From NCBI RefSeq assembly GCF_009674665.1, contig NZ_WKJD01000021.1, forward strand, positions 310,001 through 374,000: a DNA stretch of 64,000 nt, in the 5' to 3' direction. A model generated the notes under the pieces. That model was not told the DNA's origin. It searched no databases and saw only the letters and a program-made list of their open reading frames with translations. The position numbers and the translations under genes are program-made. This document shows, in pieces, positions 36,071 to 44,180 of this stretch. The stretch's first letter is position 1. Every line of letters begins with the position of its first letter. Origin of the DNA: Agromyces kandeliae (GTDB lineage Bacteria; Actinomycetota; Actinomycetes; Actinomycetales; Microbacteriaceae).

Positions 36071-36571
36071 GTGCCCCGACGCGAGTCCGCCGACGCGGCG
36101 GCCGAGGACGCCGCACTCGACGGCGTCCCCGTCACTGCGGGCGCCCGTTCCTCCGCCGGGTCGAGCGGGTCCACCGGTGCGTCCGACCTCGCCGATCGCT
36201 ACGGCCGCACGCCGGCGCGACGCCGCCGTGACCGGTCCATCCTCATCGGCGGCGCGATCGCGTTCGCGGCGGTCCTCGTGTCGTGGGTGGTCTGGGCTGG
36301 GCTCGACGGCGACACACCCCTCGTGCAGGCCACGGACCTCGGCCATGAACTGCTCGATACGCGTGCGGTCGAGGTGACCTGGCGCCTGTCGGTCCCGTCG
36401 GGGAACGCCACCGCGTGCGTCGTCCAGGCGTTCAACGAGGACTTCACGGTGGTCGGGTGGAAGGTGGTCGAGATCCCGGCGTCCGACCGGCCGTTGCGCA
36501 CCTTCACCGAGACCGTCCGGACGGCGCAGGAGGCCAACACCGGTTTGATCTCCCAGTGCTGGCTTCGGTAG
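36071..36571 (+). CDS. DUF4307 domain membrane protein
   Basis: A 166-residue protein: a Ser/Ala-rich cytoplasmic N-terminus containing DRYGRTPARRRRDR, one helix near residues 57-77, and an outer domain with VTWRLSVPSGNATACVVQAFNEDF and GWKVVEIP (the first block given by its ends VTWRLSVP and NEDF). This is DUF4307, an actinobacterial family adjacent to greA, without known function. GTG 36071 has GGAAGGAG about eight bases upstream. Confidence 0.92.
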   Translation: MPRRESADAAAEDAALDGVPVTAGARSSAGSSGSTGASDLADRYGRTPARRRRDRSILIGGAIAFAAVLVSWVVWAGLDGDTPLVQATDLGHELLDTRAVEVTWRLSVPSGNATACVVQAFNEDFTVVGWKVVEIPASDRPLRTFTETVRTAQEANTGLISQCWLR

Positions 36572-36574
36572 AAT
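36545..36574 (+). promoter_or_regulatory. greA promoter
   Basis: TTGATC (36545-36550), an 18-base spacer and TAGAAT (36569-36574), overlapping the stop codon of the DUF4307 gene. This is the best match to the housekeeping sigma consensus that I found in the window. It gives a leader of about 50 bases before the greA ATG. Confidence 0.6.
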
Positions 36575-36631
36575 AGGTGATTCGCCCCGGCAGACGCTGG
36601 GGCGACATGTCTATCCACGGGAGTGTGCACC

Positions 36632-37123
36632 ATGGCGCAGGACGCCACCGTCACTTGGCTCACCCAGGAGGCCTTCGACCGCCTGAACGCCGAACTCGAG
36701 CACCTCTCCACCACCGGCCGGGAAGAGATCGCGAAGCGCATCGAGGCCGCGCGTGAGGAGGGCGACCTCAAGGAGAACGGCGGCTACCACGCCGCGAAGG
36801 ACGAGCAGGGCAAGCAGGAGGCCCGCATCCGCCAGCTCACCGAGCTGCTCCGTCACGCCGAGGTCGGCGAGGCGCCGACCTCGAGCGGCGTCGTCGAGTC
36901 GGGCACCGTCATCACCGCGGTCGTCGCGGGCGACGAGGAGCGGTTCCTCATCGGCAGCCGCGAGATCGCGGGCGACTCCGAGCTCGACGTCTTCAGCGAG
37001 CAGTCGCCCCTCGGCGCGGCGATCCTCGGCCTGAAGGTCGGCGACTCGACCTCGTACACCGCGCCGAACGGCCGCGAGATCGCCGTCGAGATCACCGGCG
37101 TCGACACCTGGTCCGGGCAGTGA
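36632..37123 (+). CDS. greA: Transcription elongation factor GreA
   Basis: A 163-residue factor that enters the RNA polymerase secondary channel and promotes cleavage of backtracked RNA. The N-terminal coiled coil carries the acidic tip in ARREEGDLKENGGYHAAKDEQ (ends AREEGDLKEN and AKDEQ) at residues about 43-60. The C-terminal FKBP-like domain ends in EITGVDTW. Actinobacterial length. ATG 36632 has GGGAG about nine bases upstream. It is transcribed from its own promoter at the end of DUF4307. Confidence 0.97.
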   Translation: MAQDATVTWLTQEAFDRLNAELEHLSTTGREEIAKRIEAAREEGDLKENGGYHAAKDEQGKQEARIRQLTELLRHAEVGEAPTSSGVVESGTVITAVVAGDEERFLIGSREIAGDSELDVFSEQSPLGAAILGLKVGDSTSYTAPNGREIAVEITGVDTWSGQ

Positions 37124-37144
37124 CGCGCTGACCTGCGGAATCGC

Positions 37145-37174
37145 GAACGGCCCCTCCGATCGGAGGGGCCGTTC
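37145..37174. terminator. Bidirectional terminator after greA
   Basis: GAACGGCCCCTCCGA (37145-37159) directly followed by its reverse complement (37160-37174), a 15-bp perfect palindrome ending in GTTC. It lies between the convergent greA and ilvA genes. Confidence 0.8.
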
Positions 37175-37198
37175 CACGTCTCCGGAGTCGCTCCGCGA

Positions 37199-38482
37199 TC
37201 ACTCCGCGACGATCTCGGGCTCGTATCCGGCGCGACGCAGGACCGCGACGACCTCCTCGCGGTGCGCCGGACCCCGCGTCTCGACGGAGAGCTGCAGCGC
37301 GACCTCGGAGATCTGCATGCCGGCACCATGGCGCGTGTGCAGCACCTCGACGACGTTCGCGTTCGCCGCGGCGAGCAGCTCCGAGATACGCGCGAGCTGG
37401 CCCGGGCGATCGGGCAGCCCGATCCGAAGCGTCAGGTAGCGGTCGGATGCCGCGAGGCCGTGTGCGATCACGCGCTGCATGAGCAGCGGGTCGATGTTCC
37501 CGCCCGAGAGCACGACCACGAGGGGACCGTCCGAGCGCACCCGCCCGGTCATGAGTGCGGCGACGCCGACGGCCCCGGCCGGCTCGACGACGAGCTTCGC
37601 CCGCTCGAGCAGCACGAGCAGCGCACGGGCGATGTCGTCCTCGCTGACCGTGACGATCTCATCGATCGTGTCGCGGATGATCTCGAAGTTCAGCTCACCC
37701 GGTCGGTAGACGGCGATGCCGTCCGCGATCGTCGGCACGACCGGCACGGCGGTCGGCTCGCCCGCGGCGAGCGAGGGCACGTACGGCGAGGCGTTCTCCG
37801 CCTGGACGCCGACCACGCGCACGGTCCGGCCCAGCGCCGCGGCCTTCTGCTTCGCCGCGCTCGCGATGCCGGAGGCGAGTCCGCCGCCGCCGATCGGCAC
37901 GACGATGGTCGTCGCGTCGGGGGCCTGCTCGAGGATCTCGAGGCCGAGCGTGCCCTGGCCCGCGACGACGTCCGGGTGGTCGAACGGCGGGATCACGGTC
38001 GCGCCGGTCTCCGTCGCGAAGCGGGCTGCGGCCTCGAGCGTCTCCCCGATCGAGTCGCCCCGGAGCACCACGTCGGCGCCGTACGCCCGGGTCGCCTCGA
38101 GCTTGGGCAGGGCGACGCCGACGGGCATGAAGATGGTCGCGCGGATGCCGAGCTCGCGTGCCGCATAGGCCACGCCCTGCGCGTGGTTGCCGGCCGACGC
38201 CGCGACGACGCCCCGCGCGCGCTCATCGGCGGTGAGCGCCGAGAGCCGGTTGAAGGCGCCGCGGAGCTTGTACGAGCCCGTGCGCTGCAGGTTCTCGCAC
38301 TTCAGGTGCACCGGAACGCCGGCGATGGCGCCGAGGTACCGCGAGGTCTCCATCGGGGTGCGGCGTGCGATGGCGGCGACCGTGCGCTGCGCGTGCTCGA
38401 AGTCCGCGAGGGTCGGCCCGGGGAGCGCGGCTCCCGCGGTTCCCGTCGTCGCCGTGGGCGTGGTGTCGAGGGCGTGGTTCAT
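37199..38482 (-). CDS. ilvA: Threonine ammonia-lyase (biodegradative-type with ACT domain)
   Basis: A 427-residue PLP enzyme deaminating threonine to 2-oxobutanoate. The PLP lysine is in SYKLRGAFNR near residue 72; the phosphate-binding loop is PIGGGGLASG, and SAGNHAQGVA is typical. The C-terminal 85 residues form one ACT-like domain (LTLRIGLPDRPGQLARI), a regulatory amino-acid sensor. A single ACT domain and this length fit the actinobacterial form rather than the two-domain E. coli IlvA. ATG 38482 lies one base from the upstream AI-2E stop, so the two genes are cotranscribed. Confidence 0.95.
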   Translation of the reverse strand: MNHALDTTPTATTGTAGAALPGPTLADFEHAQRTVAAIARRTPMETSRYLGAIAGVPVHLKCENLQRTGSYKLRGAFNRLSALTADERARGVVAASAGNHAQGVAYAARELGIRATIFMPVGVALPKLEATRAYGADVVLRGDSIGETLEAAARFATETGATVIPPFDHPDVVAGQGTLGLEILEQAPDATTIVVPIGGGGLASGIASAAKQKAAALGRTVRVVGVQAENASPYVPSLAAGEPTAVPVVPTIADGIAVYRPGELNFEIIRDTIDEIVTVSEDDIARALLVLLERAKLVVEPAGAVGVAALMTGRVRSDGPLVVVLSGGNIDPLLMQRVIAHGLAASDRYLTLRIGLPDRPGQLARISELLAAANANVVEVLHTRHGAGMQISEVALQLSVETRGPAHREEVVAVLRRAGYEPEIVAE

Positions 38483-38483
38483 G

Positions 38484-39728
38484 TCACCGTCCGTATCCGG
38501 GTCGCTGGGGTACCGTGCGCCACAGCGGAGATCGGATCTCGGCGGGCGGGGGCGGTTCGGCCTGCTTCCAGGCGCCGCCCGAGATGTACATGATCATGAC
38601 GTTGGCCACGGCGGCGACCGGCACCGCGAAGAGCGCGCCCGGGATGCCCGCGAGGAGCGACCCGGTGGCGACCGCGACGACCACGCCGAGCGGGTGCACC
38701 TTGACGGCGGTGCCCATGATCAGCGGCTGCAGCACGTGACCCTCGACCTGCTGCACCAGCAGCACGACGCCGAGCATCGCGAGCGCGATGCCCCAGCCGT
38801 TGTAGACGAGTGCCACGAACACGGCCAGCGCACCCGTCACGACCGCACCGACGATCGGGATGAACGAGCCGAGGAAGACGAGGACCGCGATCGGGATCGC
38901 CAGGGGAACGCCGAGCAGGAGCGCGCCGAGGCCGATGCCGACCGCGTCGATGGCCGCGACGAAGATCTGGACGCGGACGAAGTTCTCGAGGGTCGACCAG
39001 CCCGATCGACCGGCCCCGTCGATCGCGGCGCGCGCACGGCGGGGGAAGATCCCGACGATCCAGTCCCAGATGCCGCGGCCGTCGATCAGGATGAAGAGCG
39101 TGGCGAAGAGGGCCAGCAGGAGCCCGGCGAGGAAGTGACCGATCGACGAGCTCACCGACAGCGCGCCCGACACGAGCACCCCGCTCTGCTGCTGGGCGGC
39201 GTCGACCACCTGCTGCACGACCTGGTCGAACTGCTGCGAGGTCACGTGCAGCGGTCCCTCGAGGAGCCACGCGCGGAAGTCCTCCCACGCCACGACGCTC
39301 TGCTCGGCGAGGTCGGCGGAGCCGCGCACGATCTGGGAGATGCCGAGCGTGAGCAGCCCTCCGACGAAGGCCAGCGTCGCGACCATCGCGGCGGCGACCG
39401 CGAGTCCCTTCGGCCACCGGTGCCGTTGGAGGAACTCCGAGAACGGCACGAGCAGTGCGGAGATGAGCATGGCGACCAGGACCGGGATGATCACCAGCCG
39501 CAACTGGATGATCAGGAAGATGACGACGGCGAGCACTCCGCCGACGAGGAGCAGCCGCCACGACCACGCGGCGGCGACGCGCATGGGGTAGGGCACGGAT
39601 GCCGCGGCATCGCGCACCGGCTCGGCATCGCTCCGGGCGGCCCGCTCGGGCGCCCGCTCGGACGTGGACGATCGGCGCACGCGCATCCGCCGCGCACGCG
39701 AGGTCCCCTTCGCCTCGGTCACCGTCAC
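38484..39728 (-). CDS. AI-2E (UPF0118/TqsA) family transporter
   Basis: A 414-residue membrane protein with about seven to eight helices and the family block GSFIPIVGAVVTGALAVFVAL, given by its ends GSFIPIVG and VFVAL, plus VEGHVLQPLIMG and GIPGALFAVPVAAV. Despite the name, members export diverse compounds or act in Na+/H+ exchange. The first 45 residues are basic and Ser-rich. Start is uncertain: GTG 39728 gives the longest form, but TAGACT (39734-39729) directly abuts it and would produce a leaderless mRNA at GTG 39722. It is followed by ilvA. Confidence 0.92.
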   Translation of the reverse strand: MTVTEAKGTSRARRMRVRRSSTSERAPERAARSDAEPVRDAAASVPYPMRVAAAWSWRLLLVGGVLAVVIFLIIQLRLVIIPVLVAMLISALLVPFSEFLQRHRWPKGLAVAAAMVATLAFVGGLLTLGISQIVRGSADLAEQSVVAWEDFRAWLLEGPLHVTSQQFDQVVQQVVDAAQQQSGVLVSGALSVSSSIGHFLAGLLLALFATLFILIDGRGIWDWIVGIFPRRARAAIDGAGRSGWSTLENFVRVQIFVAAIDAVGIGLGALLLGVPLAIPIAVLVFLGSFIPIVGAVVTGALAVFVALVYNGWGIALAMLGVVLLVQQVEGHVLQPLIMGTAVKVHPLGVVVAVATGSLLAGIPGALFAVPVAAVANVMIMYISGGAWKQAEPPPPAEIRSPLWRTVPQRPGYGR

Positions 39729-39793
39729 AGTCTAGGCGCGGGTCCATGCGCGAACGGCCATGTGTCGGGGGTCGCAGTTAGGGTCGAGGCACC

Positions 39794-41041
39794 ATGGTCG
39801 ACCAGGTCTCTCCCGCACTCGCACGTCGCATCGCCCTCGCTGCCCAGGGCTTCGGCCGCGCCGCTCCCGCGACGCCGGGCACGCGGCAGCTCGCGGGCGT
39901 CGTCGACCGGCTCGGCCTCCTGCAGATCGACTCGGTGAACGTGTTCGAGCGCAGCCACTACCTGCCGCCGCTCAGTCGCCTCGGCGCGTACGATCGCGGA
40001 CTGCTCGATCGCATGGCGTGGGGCCGCAGGGGCCGCCTCGTCGAGTACTGGGCGCACCAGGCCGCGTTCATCCCGCGAGACCTGTGGCCGCTGTTCGAGT
40101 TCCGGCGCGCCGAGTACCGGCGCAAGGCCCACTCCGAATCGGGCGGCTGGCTGCACGAGCACCGCGACCTCGCCTCGTGGCTGCGCGCCGAACTCGCGGC
40201 GAATGGGCCGATGCAGGCCAGCGCGATCGAGCATGACGCCAACGAGCGGCGCGGGCCGTGGTGGGGCTGGTCCGACGCGAAGCGCACGCTCGAGTGGATG
40301 TTCCTCACGGGCGAGGTCGTCTGCGTCGAGCGGCGACGGTTCGAACGCATCTACGCGCTCCCCGAGCAGGGCCTCGAGCCCCACCTGCTGGAGCACGGGC
40401 CGGCCGAGCCCGACGCGGTGCGCGTGCTCGTCGAGCGGGCCGCGATGGCGCTGGGCATCGCGACCGCCGCCGACCTCGCCGACTACTGGCGCATGCTCCA
40501 GACGCAGGTCCGCCCCGCGATCGCCGACCTCGTCGACGCGGGGGTCCTGGTGCCGGTCGAGGTGCCGGGCTGGGGCAACGGCGACCGGCCGGCGACCGCC
40601 TGGGTGCATCGCGACGCCCGCAGGCCCAGGCGCGTCGAGGGCGTCGCGCTGCTCTCCCCGTTCGACCCCGTCGTGTGGTTCCGGCCCCGCACGGAGCGAC
40701 TGTTCGACTTCCACTACCGCATCGAGATCTACACGCCCGAGCCGCAGCGCAAGTTCGGCTACTACTCCCTCCCCGTGCTCGTCGACGACCGCGTGGTCGG
40801 CAGGGTCGACCTCAAGAGCGATCGCAAGGCGCGCGTGCTGCGCGTGCAGTCCGCCTGGGTCGAGGCCGGCGCTCCGGCCGACACCGCCGAACGCCTCGTG
40901 CCCGTCCTCCGCAATGCCGCCGCCTGGCAGGGGCTCGACGAGGTCGCGGTGGCGGGTCGCGGCGACCTCTCCCCCGAGCTGCGCTCGGCGCTCGGGAGCC
41001 CCGCGCTCGCGAGCTCGACGCCGGAGGCGACCGCGGTCTAG
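39794..41041 (+). CDS. YcaQ-type winged-helix DNA glycosylase
   Basis: A 415-residue protein of the HTH_42/YcaQ family, which unhooks interstrand DNA crosslinks. The catalytic QxD motif is LQIDSVNVFERSHYLPPLSRLG at residues about 43-50 (given by its ends LQIDSV and SRLG). Winged-helix repeats occupy the middle, including VEYWAHQAAFIP. The C-terminal beta-barrel contains LLSPFDPVVWFRPR and VDLKSDR. In Streptomyces a relative (AlkZ) protects against azinomycin, but no toxin cluster is visible here. ATG 39794 lacks a Shine-Dalgarno; TAGGGT ends nine bases upstream. The stop overlaps that of htpX. Confidence 0.92.
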   Translation: MVDQVSPALARRIALAAQGFGRAAPATPGTRQLAGVVDRLGLLQIDSVNVFERSHYLPPLSRLGAYDRGLLDRMAWGRRGRLVEYWAHQAAFIPRDLWPLFEFRRAEYRRKAHSESGGWLHEHRDLASWLRAELAANGPMQASAIEHDANERRGPWWGWSDAKRTLEWMFLTGEVVCVERRRFERIYALPEQGLEPHLLEHGPAEPDAVRVLVERAAMALGIATAADLADYWRMLQTQVRPAIADLVDAGVLVPVEVPGWGNGDRPATAWVHRDARRPRRVEGVALLSPFDPVVWFRPRTERLFDFHYRIEIYTPEPQRKFGYYSLPVLVDDRVVGRVDLKSDRKARVLRVQSAWVEAGAPADTAERLVPVLRNAAAWQGLDEVAVAGRGDLSPELRSALGSPALASSTPEATAV

Positions 41042-41910
41042 AAGCTCCGGCCCATCTCGTGCAGGCGCTTGACCCGATCGGGGATCGGCGGGTGCGTCGC
41101 GAACAGGCGGTCGATGACGCCGGGCTTCAGCGGGTCGGCGATCCAGAGGTGCGCCATCGACGAGTTCTGCCGCCGCATCGGGCGGCCGTACTGCTCGAGC
41201 TTGAGCAGCGCACGTGCGAGCGCGTCGGGATGACGGGTGGTCATCGCGCCCGTGGCATCCGCCAGGTACTCGCGCTGCCGCGAGATCGCGAGCTGCACGA
41301 GGCTCGCCACGAGCGGTGCGATGAGCATCGCCACCAGGCCGAAGATCATGACGACCGGGTTGCCGTTGCTGTTGCGCCCGAAGAAGGCCATGCGCACGAA
41401 CATGTCGGAGATGAAGCCCACTGCGACGACGAGGCCGAACACGATCATGGAGAGCCGGATGTCGTAGTTGCGGACATGGCCGAGCTCGTGCGCCATGACG
41501 CCCTCGAGCTCGGAGTCGTCCATGATCTCGAGCAGCCCGGTGGTCGCCGCGACGATCGCGTGCTCGGGGTCGCGCCCCGTGGCGAAGGCGTTCGGCGCGG
41601 GATCCGAGATGACGAAGACGCGAGGCATCTGCGTGCCGGTCGTGATCGAGAGGTTCTCGACGGTGCGCCAGAGCCGCGGATGCTCCGACACGCTGTGGAT
41701 CTCGACGGCACCCGACATCGCGAGGGCCTGCCGGTCGGCGGTGAAGTACTGGAAGAGCGCGTACGCCGTCGCGATGACGAGCGTGATCACCACGATGGTC
41801 AGGTCCTGGTAGATCACCGCGGCGAGGTAGCCGAGCCCGCCGACGATGGCGAGGAAGAGCAGGATCGTGAAGACGGAGTTGCGCTTGTTCCGGGCGATCG
41901 CTCGGTACAT
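41038..41910 (-). CDS. htpX: M48 family membrane metalloprotease HtpX-like
   Basis: A 290-residue inner-membrane zinc protease. Helices near residues 12-32 and 35-55 precede the active site HELGH (VMAHELGHVRNYD); two further helices follow and REYLADATGA supplies the third zinc ligand. HtpX degrades misfolded membrane proteins. Typical length. It lies six bases after lemA on the same strand, a pairing found in many bacteria. Its stop overlaps that of the convergent YcaQ-type gene by three bases. Confidence 0.96.
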   Translation of the reverse strand: MYRAIARNKRNSVFTILLFLAIVGGLGYLAAVIYQDLTIVVITLVIATAYALFQYFTADRQALAMSGAVEIHSVSEHPRLWRTVENLSITTGTQMPRVFVISDPAPNAFATGRDPEHAIVAATTGLLEIMDDSELEGVMAHELGHVRNYDIRLSMIVFGLVVAVGFISDMFVRMAFFGRNSNGNPVVMIFGLVAMLIAPLVASLVQLAISRQREYLADATGAMTTRHPDALARALLKLEQYGRPMRRQNSSMAHLWIADPLKPGVIDRLFATHPPIPDRVKRLHEMGRSF

Positions 41911-41916
41911 CGGCGG

Positions 41917-42483
41917 CTAGAACTGCACGCGCGGAGGTTCGGCGATCGCCGCCGCCTCCGTCACCTCGAAGAACTCGCGCTCGTGGAAGCCGAGGCCGCG
42001 CACGAAGAGCGTGTTCGGGAAGACCTTGATCTTCGTGTTGAGCTCGCGCACGCCGCCGTTGTAGAAGCGGCGGGCGGCCTGGATCTTGTCCTCGGTGTCG
42101 ACGAGCTCGGACTGCAGCTGCAGGAAGTTCTGGCTCGCCTGGAGCTGCGGGTACGCCTCGGCGACCGCGAAGATCGACTTGAGCGCCTGCTGCATGTGGT
42201 TCTCGGCAGCGGATGCCTCGGCCGGGCCACCGGCGGCGAGCGTCTCGGCACGTGCCTTGGTGACGTTCTCGAAGACGGCCTTCTCGTGGGCGGCGTAGCC
42301 CTTCACCGCCTCGATGAGGTTCGGGATCAGGTCGGCGCGACGCTTCAGCTGCACCGTGATGTCGCTCCACGCCTCGTCGACGCGGACGTTGAGCGTCACC
42401 AGGGAGTTGTAGGTCGCCCACAGGTAGATGCCGATCACCAGGACGAGGACGACGACGATGATGAGCGGGATCAGCCATTCCAT
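41917..42483 (-). CDS. lemA: LemA family protein
   Basis: A 188-residue protein with an N-terminal helix (residues 3-23) and the family blocks YNSLVTLNVRVDEAWSDI, QLKRRADLIPNLIEAVKGYA and ARRFYNGGVRELNTKI. LemA is a membrane-anchored helical-bundle protein of unclear role that often accompanies HtpX. ATG 42483 has GGAGT about seven bases upstream. The 132 bases upstream, divergent from the ABC exporter, hold its promoter. Confidence 0.95.
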   Translation of the reverse strand: MEWLIPLIIVVVLVLVIGIYLWATYNSLVTLNVRVDEAWSDITVQLKRRADLIPNLIEAVKGYAAHEKAVFENVTKARAETLAAGGPAEASAAENHMQQALKSIFAVAEAYPQLQASQNFLQLQSELVDTEDKIQAARRFYNGGVRELNTKIKVFPNTLFVRGLGFHEREFFEVTEAAAIAEPPRVQF

Positions 42484-42615
42484 GGCGGGGACTCCTGAGG
42501 CTTCGGCGACGAATTCACTGGACGCTCAATCCTAACGATCGGGCCTGCGAGGCGCCTCAACTCCCATGAGACTCGAAGCGAGCGGAGGCGTGCCTCCGGG
42601 CGTAGGCTCGGCCTC

Positions 42616-43449
42616 GTGGCAGAGTCCTCCATCCCGCACGCGCGCCACCGCGCACCGACGGCGGCCGTGGCCGTGCCCGGTGCCGCCGGGACCGCCGAGG
42701 GCGAGGGCGCGGACTCCGTCATCGTCGTCCGCGACCTGCACGTGCGCCGCGCGAAGACGCAGGTGCTCCACGGGCTCTCGCTCGACGTGCAGCGCGGGCG
42801 GATCGTCGGACTCCTCGGACCGAGCGGAAGCGGCAAGACGACGCTCATGCGCTCCATCGTCGGCGTGCAGGTCGTGCAGTCGGGCTCGGTCGAGGTGCTC
42901 GGACTCCCCGCCGGTTCGCGCGAGCTCCGCCGCCGCGTCGCGTACGTGACCCAGCAGCCGAGCGTGTACGACGACCTCACCGTTCGGCAGAACCTCGCCT
43001 ACTTCGCTCGCGTGCTCGGCGTCCCGAAGGAGAAGGTCGACGAGGCGATCGCCAGGACGCACCTCGGCGACGTCGAGCGCCGCCTCGCGGGCTCGCTCTC
43101 CGGTGGGCAGCGGAGCCGGGTGTCCCTCGCCGCCGCGCTCCTCGGCGACGCCGAACTGCTCGTGCTCGACGAACCCACGGTCGGGCTCGACCCGGTGCTG
43201 CGCGTCGAGCTGTGGGAGCTCTTCCACCAGTTGGCCGGAGAGGGTGCGACGCTCGTCGTCTCGAGCCACGTGATGGACGAGGCCAAGCGCTGCGACCAGC
43301 TCCTGCTCATGCGCAACGGCGAGCTGCTCGCCGACGCGTCCGTCGCGAGCGTGCTCGCCGCGACCGGGACCGACGACATGGAGACCGCGTTCCTCACGCT
43401 CATCGAGCGCGCGACCACGCCGATGACCGACGAGGAGGCGCCGCGATGA
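42616..43449 (+). CDS. ABC-2 exporter ATP-binding protein
   Basis: A 277-residue ATPase. An Ala-rich N-terminus of about 34 residues precedes the core. Walker A is GPSGSGKT, the signature LSGGQRSRVSLA, Walker B LLVLDEPTVGLDP and the switch VSSHVMDEA. The family drives DrrAB-like drug or lipid export. GTG 42616 follows TAGGCT (42603-42608) by seven bases with no Shine-Dalgarno, so leaderless translation is likely. The stop overlaps the permease start (ATGA). Confidence 0.93.
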   Translation: MAESSIPHARHRAPTAAVAVPGAAGTAEGEGADSVIVVRDLHVRRAKTQVLHGLSLDVQRGRIVGLLGPSGSGKTTLMRSIVGVQVVQSGSVEVLGLPAGSRELRRRVAYVTQQPSVYDDLTVRQNLAYFARVLGVPKEKVDEAIARTHLGDVERRLAGSLSGGQRSRVSLAAALLGDAELLVLDEPTVGLDPVLRVELWELFHQLAGEGATLVVSSHVMDEAKRCDQLLLMRNGELLADASVASVLAATGTDDMETAFLTLIERATTPMTDEEAPR

Positions 43450-44180
43450 CGCCCGCGCGCACGCTCGCGACCGCCGGTCGGGTGCTCGGCCAGATCCGGC
43501 ACGATCCGCGCACCATCGGGCTGCTGCTCGTCGTGCCGAGCCTGCTCATCGGCCTCGTCGCCTGGATCTTCACCGACACCGACGTGTTCGCCACGATCGG
43601 CCCGGCGATGATCGCACTGTTCCCCTTCATCGTGATGTTCCTCGTCACGAGCATCGCGACGCTCCGCGAGCGGCGCTCGGGGACCCTGGAGCGGCTCTTC
43701 TCGATGCCGCTCGGCAAGGGCGACTTCATCCTGGGCTACGCGCTGGCGTTCGGACTGCTGGCGATCTTCCAGACGGCGATCGCGGTGTCGTGGGCCGTCT
43801 GGGTGTGCGGCCTCGAGATCGAGGGGTCGATCTGGCTCCTGTTCGCCGTGGCGGTCTCCGATGCCCTCCTCGGCACCGCGCTCGGCCTCCTCGCCAGCGC
43901 GTTCGCGCGCACCGAGTTCCAGGTGGTGCAGTTCATGCCCGTGCTGGTGTTCCCGCAGATCCTGCTGGGCGGGATCTTCCTGCCGCGCGACCAGCTCCCC
44001 GAGGTGCTCCAGGCGATCGGCGACGCGCTCCCGCTGAGCTTCGCGATCGACGCGCTGACGGCCGTCGCGGACGGCTCGGAGGACGCGGCGTGGATCTGGG
44101 GGAAGGTGCTGGTGATCGGGGCCTGGATCGTCGGGTCGATCGTGCTCGGGTCGATCACGCTGCGCCGTCGAACGCCCTGA
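43446..44180 (+). CDS. ABC-2 type transporter permease
   Basis: A 244-residue permease with six helices and the ABC-2 segment LRERRSGTLERLFSMPLGKGDFILGY near residue 80 (ends LRERRSGTLERL and DFILGY), and PQILLGGIFLPRDQLPEVL near residue 180. It pairs with the ATPase at 42616 through a four-base overlap. The last 26 bases overlap the convergent FAD oxidase gene. Likely an exporter of a drug-like or lipid substrate. Confidence 0.92.
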   Translation: MTPARTLATAGRVLGQIRHDPRTIGLLLVVPSLLIGLVAWIFTDTDVFATIGPAMIALFPFIVMFLVTSIATLRERRSGTLERLFSMPLGKGDFILGYALAFGLLAIFQTAIAVSWAVWVCGLEIEGSIWLLFAVAVSDALLGTALGLLASAFARTEFQVVQFMPVLVFPQILLGGIFLPRDQLPEVLQAIGDALPLSFAIDALTAVADGSEDAAWIWGKVLVIGAWIVGSIVLGSITLRRRTP

